Assembly: GCF_041734735.1 (NCBI RefSeq)
Contig: NC_134878.1
Span: 36,731,729 to 36,795,728, forward strand
Reading direction: 5' to 3'
Source of the DNA: Babylonia areolata
Lineage: Eukaryota > Mollusca > Gastropoda > Neogastropoda > Buccinidae
DNA: 64,000 nucleotides
This document shows positions 56,001 to 64,000 of the stretch, one piece after another. The position numbers and the translations under genes were made by a program. The notes beneath the pieces are model-generated. The model was not told where the DNA came from, ran no database searches, and worked only from the letters and a program-made list of their open reading frames with translations. Numbering within the stretch: the first letter of the stretch is position 1; each line of letters begins with the position of its first letter.

Positions 56001-56826
56001 TATTCTTTCCTAATTGGTCTAAGATTGGAATAGACAGAATTATGGATAGGATTACAATAGAAGATAAAAGACCATATACACTGGAGGAAATCCAAAGGAA
56101 AGTACCTCAAAACAATGCTGTCACTTATTTTGAATATTATGCTTTGATGAATGCTATTCCAGCAGAATGGAAAGAATGGATCAGACAGGCAGACACACAA
56201 ATTCACACTTTGACAAATGAAAAACATTTTGCAAACAACTTTAATGATAAGCCAAAAGTAATATCAAAATATTTAGATAATCAAACAAATGACAGAGAGA
56301 CAAGAAATCCGTGTGCATGTGGATTCTGGAAAAGAAAATTTGGCATTGAATTAAATAAAGATATCTGGCTAATCCCTCATTTTGCAACAAAAGAAGTAAG
56401 ACAGCGTGAACTGCAATGGAAGATCCTCCATAACATATACCCAACAAATATTCTGCTACATAAAATGAATGCGACTGATGACAATAAATGCACGACTTGC
56501 AAAGATGTGGTAGATTTTATTGAACACTTCTGTTTTGAATGCCCAAATGTCAATAATTTTTGGAAAGCAGTTGAACGTTATATAAGTAGTAACATTGGAA
56601 AAAAAAAGTACAATTAACAGTAAACGAAGTCTTGTTTGGTTTTCAAAACAAAGAAATTAAAAACTGCATGGTAAATACTATAAACAGAATAATGCTTATT
56701 GGAAAGATGTGCATAAGTATTGCCAAGAAAACTAAAACATCATCTCCAATCTTAGTAATTTTTGAACAGCAAGTCTCACGTAGAAAAATACAGTTCATTT
56801 TGGTGCAGAATAAACATAATGCTTGA
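53071..56826 (+). pseudogene. LINE ORF2 pseudogene (endonuclease-reverse transcriptase)
   Basis: It begins MDVTRLCSVNARGL (endonuclease motif with N). A frameshift lies at an A-run near 53151-53163. The second frame carries CIQEAHI, MGDFN and GPGYWHFNN, but the SDH endonuclease motif is replaced by TELAF. A TAA at 54495-54497 interrupts just before the RT palm; the RT then shows LDYYKAFES, GIRQGSPFSP and QLADD (the usual F is L). Further frameshifts fall near 55195, 55395, 55630, 56000 and 56600. The C-terminal knuckle CTTCKDVVDFIEHFCFEC lies near 56490-56545, and the terminal segment ends at 56826. It has the expected ORF2 length overall but cannot encode an active protein. Confidence 0.88.
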
Positions 56827-57084
56827 CAACATTGATAACGCTCTGCATATACATGGCACATACCTAATTGTATATGAAAACTGCAATGACGTTGTTGACT
56901 AAGGTAGTAACAGCAATAATTATGCATCTAATTAATATCATTATCATCCTCTTCAGCTCCTCCTCTGAGTACCTGTTATTATTATTATTATCATTATTGC
57001 TATTTTGACTATTATTGTTGTTGTCGTCATCATTGTCTTTTGAGAAAGAATTGGGTGAAAATGTCACATACAATGCACACTGGT
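56827..57084 (+). other. Intervening sequence with an imperfect trinucleotide repeat
   Basis: This is non-coding DNA between two LINE remnants. It holds an imperfect TTA/TTG-type microsatellite at about 56974-57036. It may include the unrecognised 3' UTR of the plus-strand LINE and that of the minus-strand one. Confidence 0.6.
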
Positions 57085-57640
57085 GGTGGTGGTGTGTCCA
57101 TCGAGATCGATGATGACCATCGTTGTCATCCAGCTGAGGGATGGGGGGAGGGTGGTGGTGGGGGGGGGGGGGGGAGGATGCTCATGAATCTATCTGTGAG
57201 TGCGCAGATGGCTGAATAGTCCAATCTGTGCACGAAATGTTCGCTGACAGTTGGGGCAGACAAAGACGGGCATATCATTGTCAGGGAGCTTGTTTGCCCG
57301 TGACTTTCTGGCCTGCCTCTTCTGAACAGCTGCAGCAGTCCTGTTGGCCTCGCACAACTTGGCGCCTTTGTGCACAGCAGCGCGCCATTTGTCACGGTCC
57401 ACTGCAGATTCCTCCCAGGAGTCAGGGTTGATATCAGACGCTTTCAGAGAGACTTTCAGAGTATCTCTGAAGCGCTTCTTCTGACCTCCGTGTGATCTCT
57501 TCCCTTGTTGCAGCTCGCCATAGAAGAGCCTTTTGGGCAGCCGATGGTCTGGCATGCGCGCCACGTGTCCAGCCCAGCGAAGCTGGGACTGCATCAGGAT
57601 GGTGAAGATGCTAGGAAGGGTGGCTTTTGCGAGCACCTAA
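57085..57640 (-). mobile_element. 3' fragment of another LINE, minus strand
   Basis: This 5'-truncated LINE remnant carries only the C-terminal coding part (57190-57636) and a short 3' end. On the element strand, C-rich and CACCACC-type sequence follows the stop and ends near a CACCACCACCA tract at about 57081-57093. The protein belongs to a different LINE family from the Tx1-type elements here. Both outer edges are approximate. Confidence 0.7.
57190..57636 (-). pseudogene. LINE ORF2 C-terminus with C2H2 zinc finger (truncated)
   Basis: This open fragment of about 149 codons reads LRWAGHVARMPDHRLPKR, then GELQQGKRSHGGQKKRFRD, DSWEESAVDRDKWRAAV, and ends in a C2H2 finger (CPNCQRTFRAQIGLFSHLRTH: C-x2-C-x12-H-x3-H). 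This C-terminal module is familiar from non-LTR retrotransposons of animals, where it follows the RT domain. I do not assign the exact clade. The upstream RT is absent and a stop directly precedes the fragment, so it is not an independent gene. Confidence 0.75.
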
Positions 57641-58440
57641 TGCATAAAGAAACCCAGACATACGTATGCACATGCAGAATATTAAAGCACGCAACAAATG
57701 TCCATCATTAGAAAACCCACACACAAGAGAAGCATGAATGGGACTATTCTTATCTCCTTTTTCTTTATCTCACAAAATGTACTTTTCTTATTTTGCTCTG
57801 CTACCATCAATATTACTATCATCATTATTAGTATGATTAGTATGATTTGTTGTTGTTGTTGTTGTTGTGGTGGTTGTTGTTGTTGCTGTTGTTGTTTATG
57901 TCCACCTCCATGTCTTCTTCGTTTCGCAAACTATGATTTTTACGACTTAGATTTTTATTTTGTTAAACCTTATATTGCCTTGCTTGTTCAGAATCTATAA
58001 ATACGACTCACATTGTTGGAAAAAAAAGAGCTGCATAGTTTAAAAAAATAAATAGAGGCTAAAAAAATAAAAATAAAAAAAAATAAAAAATTTAAAATCA
58101 GAAATACATTGATATAGCATCTCTTTAAAAAGAATGTGAAGACATCCGTCACATAATTTATCCGTGTTGTCTCAAGAAATGTTTATTTATTTACTTATTT
58201 GTTTATGTATTTATTAAGATGTTTCACTACAGCGCATATTCTTGAAGCTCTATGCATTTTACAACATCATGTCATTGCCAACATTGTTGCATGTTTCCAT
58301 GACATTTTTCATTTCTCTTTTCCTGTCCATTTGCAGGTAACCCTGTATAACGACCACAGCAGAAAGATGTTGATGAATGAATGTAAGATTTGTGGAATGG
58401 ATGGGTGAATGATGGGGAATTAAAAAAATTGTTGGAAAAA
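57641..58440. other. AT-rich non-coding stretch with GTT microsatellite
   Basis: I see no gene here. A TTG/GTT repeat occupies about 57848-57896 and an A/T-rich low-complexity run about 58020-58100. The stretch ends in an A-rich tract (about 58428-58456) that grades into GAAAA-type repeats and then directly into the purine-rich minisatellite. Confidence 0.7.
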
Positions 58441-60854
58441 AAAAAGAAAAGAAAAGAAAGGAAGGAGTGTTGAACGGGTAGAGAGGAAGGAGTATAGATG
58501 GGGTGGAAAGGCAAGTGTAGAGGGTGTTGGCAGGAAGGAGTGTAGAGGGAGTAGAAAGGGAGGAGTGTTGAGGTGGTGGAAAGAGAAGTGCAGAGGAGGT
58601 CAAAAGGAAGGACTGTAGAAGGTGATGATAGGAAGGAGTGCAGATGGGGTGGAAAGGAAGGATAGTGGAGAGGGTAGAAAGGAAGCAGTGTCGGGGAGGT
58701 GAAAAGGGAAGTGTAGAGGGTGTTGGCAGGAAGGAGTGTAGAGGGAGTTGAAAGGAAGTAGTGTAGAGGAGGTAGAAAGGGACGTGTAGAGGAGTTCAAA
58801 AGGAAGGACTGTGGAAGGGGTGGAAACGAATGAGTGTAGATGGGGTGGAATCAAAGGATAGTGGACTGGGTAGAAAGGAAGCAATGTAGAGGGGTGGAAA
58901 CGGAAGTGTAGAGGGTGTTCCCAGGAAGGAGTGTACAGGGAGTAGAAAGGAAGGATTGTAGAGGAGGTGGAAACGGAGTTGTAGAGGTTATAGAAAGGAA
59001 GGACTGTTCAGTGGCTAGAAAGGAAGGAATGTAGAGGGTGTGGAAAGGGAAGTGTAGAGGGTGTTGGCAGGAAGGAGTGTAGAGGGTGTAGAAAGGAAGG
59101 AGTGTAGAGGTGATGGAAAGGGAAGTGTAGAGGAGTTCAAAAGGAAGGACTGTAGAAGGGATGGAAAGGAATGAGTGTAGATGAGGTGGAATGGAAGGAT
59201 AGTGTACTGGGTAGAAAGAAAGCAGTGTAGAGGGGTGGAAAGGGAAGTGTAGAAGGTGTTGGCAGGAAGGAGTGTAGAGGGAGTAGAAAGGAAGGAGTGT
59301 AGAGTAGGTGGAAAGGGACGGGTAGAGGCAGTCAAAAGTAAGTCTTGTAGAAGGATGGATAGCAATGAGTGTAGATGGGGTGGAATGGAATGATAGTGAT
59401 AGAGGGTGTTGGCAGGAAAGAGTGTAGAGGGAGAAGAAAGGAAGGAGTGTAGAGGAGGTGGAAAGGGAGTTGAAGAGGGGGTAGAAAGGAAAGACTGTCG
59501 ATCGATTAGAAAGGGAGGCGTGTATAGGGGGTGGAAAGGGAAGTGTAAAGGGTGTTGGCAGGAAGGAGTGTAGAGGGAGTAGAAAGGGAGGAGTGTAGAG
59601 GTGGTGGAAAGGGAAGTGTAGAGGAGTTCAAAAGGAATGACTGTAGAAGGGTTGGAAAGGGAGGAGTGTAGATGGGGTGGAAAGGAAGGATAGTGCAGTG
59701 GGAAGAAAGGAAGCATTCTAGATGGGGTGAAAAGGGAAGTGTAGAAGGTGTTGGCAGGAAGGAGTGTAGAGGGAGTAGAAAGGAAGGAGTGTAGAGTAGG
59801 TGGAAAGGGACGGGTAGAGGCAGTCAAAAGTAAGTCTTGTAGAAGGATGGATAGCAATGAGTGTAGATGGGGTGGAATGGAATGATAGTGCACAGGGTAG
59901 AAAGGAAGCAGTGTAGAGGGGTGTAAAACGGAAGTGTAGAGGGTGTTGGCAGGAAGGAGTGTAGCGGGAGTAGAAAGGAAGGAGTGTAGAGGAGGTAGAA
60001 AGGGAGTTGTAGAGGGGGTAGAAAGGAAGGACTGTTGAGCAGGTAGAAAGGAAGGCTTCTAGAGTGGGTGGAAAGGGAAGTGTAGAGGGTGATGGCAGGA
60101 AGGAGAGTAGGGGAGTAGAAAGGAAGGAGTGTAGAGCTGGTGGAAAGGAAAGTCTAGAGTAGGTTAAAAGGAAGGACTGTAGATATGGTGGAAAGCAAGG
60201 AGTGTAGATGGGGTGGAAAGGAACGATTATGGAGTGCGTAGAAAGGAAGCACTGTAGAGGGGGTGAAAAGGGAAGTGTAGAATGTGTTGGCAGGAAGGAG
60301 TGCAGAGGGAGTAGAAAGGAAGGAGTGGAAAGGAAAGAGTGTAGAAGGGGTGGAAAGGAAGGATAGTGGAGAGGGTAGAAAGGAAACAGTGTAGAGGGGG
60401 TGGAAAGGGAAGTGTAGAGGGAGTTGGCCGGAAGGAGTGTAGAGGGTGTAGAAAGGAAGGAGTGTAGAGGTGGTGGAAAGGGAAGTGTAGAGGAGTTCAA
60501 AAGGAAGGACTGTAGAAGGGGTGGAAAGGAATGAGTGTAGATGAGGTGGAATGGAAGGATACTGTACTGGGTAGAAAGAAAGCAGTGTAGAGGGGTGGAA
60601 ACAGAAGTGTAGATGGTGTTGGCAGGAAAGAGTGTAGAAGGAGAAGAAAGGAAGGAGTGTAGAGCAGGTGGAAAGGGAGTTGAAGAGGGGGTAGAAAGGA
60701 AAGACTGTCGATCGATTAGAAAGGGAGGCGTGTATAAGGTGTGGAAAGGGAAGTGTAAAGGGTGTTGGCAGGAAGGAGTGTAGAGGGAGTAGAAAGGGAG
60801 GATTGTAGAGGTGGTGGAAAGGGAAGTGTAGAGGAGTTCAAAAAGAAGGACTGT
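58441..60854 (+). repeat. Purine-rich minisatellite, right block
   Basis: These are the same 23-25 bp purine-rich units as at 42-52 kb, in the same orientation. Long internal duplications are visible: about 150 bp near 59250 recurs near 59745, and a stretch of about 240 bp near 59400 recurs near 60610. The block is cut by the assembly gap in mid-unit, so its true length is unknown. Long minus-strand frames here are compositional, and the longest one runs through the N gap. Confidence 0.93.
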
Positions 60855-60954
60855 NNNNNNNNNNNNNNNNNNNNNNNNNNNNNNNNNNNNNNNNNNNNNN
60901 NNNNNNNNNNNNNNNNNNNNNNNNNNNNNNNNNNNNNNNNNNNNNNNNNNNNNN
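60855..60954. other. Assembly gap (100 N)
   Basis: Exactly 100 N separate minisatellite from inverted satellite. A round 100 is a common scaffolding placeholder of unknown size, so adjacency and relative orientation across it are not proven by the sequence. Confidence 0.99.
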
Positions 60955-63900
60955 ACCCTTCCTGACTGTGAGTGGATGGGGCAGCATTTGAAATCGGGTA
61001 GTGGGGGCTGAATGAATCCGCCAGGTGTTAAGATCACCTGGTCAGTTTTTACAGGCAACCTGCAAGCTTCAGAACAAAAGCTAAGTGATTTTTCTGTGAA
61101 TTTGATTAATAATTTGTCATGGCGTTATTGTTTAATGTTTGAATTATTAGTAAATTATTGAGAGGGCTCAAAGATGATTTGTCCGTTGAATGCACGGAAA
61201 AATCGCTTATCTTTTCTGTGGACAGAGTGATTTTTCTGTGTGATTGACTGATAATTTATCATCGTGTTATTGTTTAATTATTGAATTATTAGTGAATGAC
61301 AGAGAGGGCCGAGAAACACCTAGAAACCGGCCGAAACCGCGCACAAATCGACCGTTGAAGTTATGCAACACTTAGCGGACCCTTCCTGACTGTGAGCTGG
61401 GTGGGGGCAGCATTTGAAATCGGGTAGTGGGGCTGAATGAATCCGCCAGGTGTTAAGATCACCTGGTCAGTTTTTACAGGCAACCTGCAAGCTTCAGAAC
61501 AAAAGCTAAGTGATTTTTCTGTGAATTTGATTAATAATTTGTCATGGCGTTATTGTTTAATGTTTGAATTATTAGTAAATTATTGAGAGGGCTCAAAGAT
61601 GATTTGTCCGTTGAATGCACGGAAAAATCGCTTATCTTTTCTGTGGACAGAGTGATTTTTCTGTGTGATTGACTGATAATTTATCATCGTGTTATTTTTT
61701 ATTTATTGAATTATTAGTGAATGACAGAGAGGGCCGACAGAGAGGGCCGAGAAACACCTAGAAACCGGCCGAAACCGCGCACAAATCGACCGTTGAAGTT
61801 ATGCAACACTTAGCGGACCCTTCCTGACTGTGAGCTGGGTGGGGGCAGCATTTGAAATCGGTAGTGGGGCTGAATGAATCCGCCAGGTGTTAAGATCACC
61901 TGGTCAGTTTTTACAGGCAACCTGCAAGCTTCAGAACAAAAGCTAAGTGATTTTTCTGTGAATTTGATTAATAATTTGTCATGGCGTTATTGTTTAATGT
62001 TTGAATTATTAGTAAATTATTGAGAGGGCTCAAAGATGATTTGTCCGTTGAATGCACGGAAAAATCGCTTATCTTTTCTGTGGACAGAGTGATTTTTCTG
62101 TGTGATTGACTGATAATTTATCATCGTGTTATTGTTTAATTATTGAATTATTAGTGAATGACAGAGAGGGCCGACAGAGAGGGCCGAGAAACACCTAGAA
62201 ACCGGCCGAAACCGCGCACAAATCGACCGTTGAAGTTATGCAACACTTAGCGGACCCTTCCTGACTGTGAGCTGGGTGGGGGCAGCATTTGAAATCGGGT
62301 AGTGGGGCTGAATGAATCCGCCAGGTGTTAAGATCACCTGGTCAGTTTTTACAGGCAACCTGCAAGCTTCAGAACAAAAGCTAAGTGATTTTTCTGTGAA
62401 TTTGATTAATAATTTGTCATGGCGTTATTGTTTAATGTTTGAATTATTAGTAAATTATTGAGAGGGCTCAAAGATGATTTGTCCGTTGAATGCACGGAAA
62501 AATCGCTTATCTTTTCTGTGGACAGAGTGATTTTTCTGTGTGATTGACTGATAATTTATCATCGTGTTATTGTTTAATTATTGAATTATTAGTGAATGAC
62601 AGAGAGGGCCGACAGAGAGGGCCGAGAAACACCTAGAAACCGGCCGAAACCGCGCACAAATCGACCGTTGAAGTTATGCAACACTTAGCGGACCCTTCCT
62701 GACTGTGAGCTGGGTGGGGGCAGCATTTGAAATCGGTAGTGGGGCTGAATGAATCCGCCAGGTGTTAAGATCACCTGGTCAGTTTTTACAGGCAACCTGC
62801 AAGCTTCAGAACAAAAGCTAAGTGATTTTTCTGTGAATTTGATTAATAATTTGTCATGGCGTTATTGTTTAATGTTTGAATTATTAGTAAATTATTGAGA
62901 GGGCTCAAAGATGATTTGTCCGTTGAATGCACGGAAAAATCGCTTATCTTTTCTGTGGACAGAGTGATTTTTCTGTGTGATTGACTGATAATTTATCATC
63001 GTGTTATTGTTTAATTATTGAATTATTAGTGAATGACAGAGAGGGCCGACAGAGAGGGCCGAGAAACACCTAGAAACCGGCCGAAACCGCGCACAAATCG
63101 ACCGTTGAAGTTATGCAACACTTAGCGGACCCTTCCTGACTGTGAGCTGGGTGGGGGCAGCATTTGAAATCGGGTAGTGGGGCTGAATGAATCCGCCAGG
63201 TGTTAAGATCACCTGGTCAGTTTTTACAGGCAACCTGCAAGCTTCAGAACAAAAGCTAAGTGATTTTTCTGTGAATTTGATTAATAATTTGTCATGGCGT
63301 TATTGTTTAATGTTTGAATTATTAGTAAATTATTGAGAGGGCTCAAAGATGATTTGTCCGTTGAATGCACGGAAAAATCGCTTATCTTTTCTGTGGACAG
63401 AGTGATTTTTCTGTGTGATTGACTGATAATTTATCATCGTGTTATTGTTTAATTATTGAATTATTAGTGAATGACAGAGAGGGCCGACAGAGAGGGCCGA
63501 GAAACACCTAGAAACCGGCCGAAACCGCGCACAAATCGACCGTTGAAGTTATGCAACACTTAGCGGACCCTTCCTGACTGTGAGCTGGGTGGGGGCAGCA
63601 TTTGAAATCGGGTAGTGGGGCTGAATGAATCCGCCAGGTGTTAAGATCACCTGGTCAGTTTTTACAGGCAACCTGCAAGCTTCAGAACAAAAGCTAAGTG
63701 ATTTTTCTGTGAATTTGATTAATAATTTGTCATGGCGTTATTGTTTAATGTTTGAATTATTAGTAAATTATTGAGAGGGCTCAAAGATGATTTGTCCGTT
63801 GAATGCACGGAAAAATCGCTTATCTTTTCTGTGGACAGAGTGATTTTTCTGTGTGATTGACTGATAATTTATCATCGTGTTATTGTTTAATTATTGAATT

Positions 63901-64000
63901 ATTAGTGAATGACAGAGAGGGCCGACAGAGAGGGCCGAGAAACACCTAGAAACCGGCCGAAACCGCGCACAAATCGACCGTTGAAGTTATGCAACACTTA
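60955..64000 (-). repeat. 438-bp satellite, inverted orientation, distinct subfamily
   Basis: About seven monomers of the same satellite lie on the opposite strand from the left arrays. Spacing of the GTCAGTTTTTAC landmark is 425, 437, 438, 437, 438 and 438 bp; the 425 unit has one copy instead of two of the 13-bp CTCTCTGTC-type motif. All the monomers share differences from the left array: CGCCAGGTG for CGCCAAGTG, GACTGATAAT for GACCGATAAT, and CGGGTAG or CGGTAG for CGTGTAG. They are therefore a separately homogenised subfamily. The array continues past the window end. Confidence 0.97.

Larger units (their letters stand above)
52363..56826 (+). mobile_element. Decayed, 5'-truncated Tx1/L1-type LINE inside the minisatellite
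   Basis: This is a plus-strand LINE remnant with the C-terminal half of ORF1 and a broken ORF2. The left edge abuts minisatellite at about 52362. The right edge is uncertain because no poly(A) or TSD is clear; I end it at the last recognisable ORF2 codons. ORF2 shares GPGYWHFNN, KGAQV...KWIEEGEKS and RT blocks with the intact LINE at 30-35 kb but is clearly divergent. At least six frameshifts and two stops make this an old insertion, much older than the three insertions in the satellite. Confidence 0.87.

Noticed and set aside
57190-57636. A stand-alone host zinc-finger gene
   Set aside because: The upstream sequence matches the C-terminal module of LINE proteins and the frame starts right after a stop, so it is a truncated LINE end.
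59718-61058. 446-codon minus-strand frame crossing the N gap
   Set aside because: It joins satellite and minisatellite through 100 unknown bases and has no coding evidence.

Overview
The window is eukaryotic repeat-rich DNA, probably heterochromatin. No host gene is visible. The mix of retroelements (a Gmr1-type Ty3/gypsy element with integrase ahead of reverse transcriptase, an RTE-type LINE and Tx1/L1-type LINEs) fits an aquatic invertebrate, most plausibly a mollusc. That assignment is an inference from element families, not from a marker gene.

Layout. A 438-bp satellite runs from base 1 to about 42,440. Three young insertions with clean target-site duplications interrupt it: (1) 370-13708, a Gmr1-like LTR retrotransposon in the tandem form LTR-internal-LTR-internal-LTR, flanked by AACGC; (2) 16441-19720, an RTE-type LINE flanked by GATCTTAACACTT; (3) 29801-35509, a two-ORF Tx1/L1-type LINE on the minus strand flanked by GACCAGGTGATCTT. 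Removing each insertion with one TSD copy leaves 45 consecutive monomers plus a partial one, with no net change of phase. Shared monomer variants show higher-order block duplications inside this array.

At about 42,440 the satellite ends and a purine-rich minisatellite of 23-25 bp units begins. It runs to about 52,362 and resumes from about 58,441 to 60,854. Between the two blocks lie a decayed, 5'-truncated Tx1/L1-type LINE (52363-56826), the 3' end of another LINE on the minus strand (57085-57640), and about 800 bp of AT-rich DNA with microsatellites. A 100-N assembly gap (60855-60954) follows. Beyond it the 438-bp satellite returns in inverted orientation as a distinct, more uniform subfamily to the end of the window.

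The coding sequences are all retroelement genes: two copies of a fused Gag-Pol, one RTE endonuclease-RT carrying a stop at an endonuclease motif, an apparently intact Tx1-type ORF1/ORF2 pair, and two LINE fossils. The most interesting signals are the tandem LTR element sharing a single TSD, the overlap of two unrelated LINE target sites at one near-palindrome in the monomer, the satellite higher-order structure, and the inverted satellite subfamily across the gap. I found no evidence for a novel multi-gene system; the novelty here is structural.
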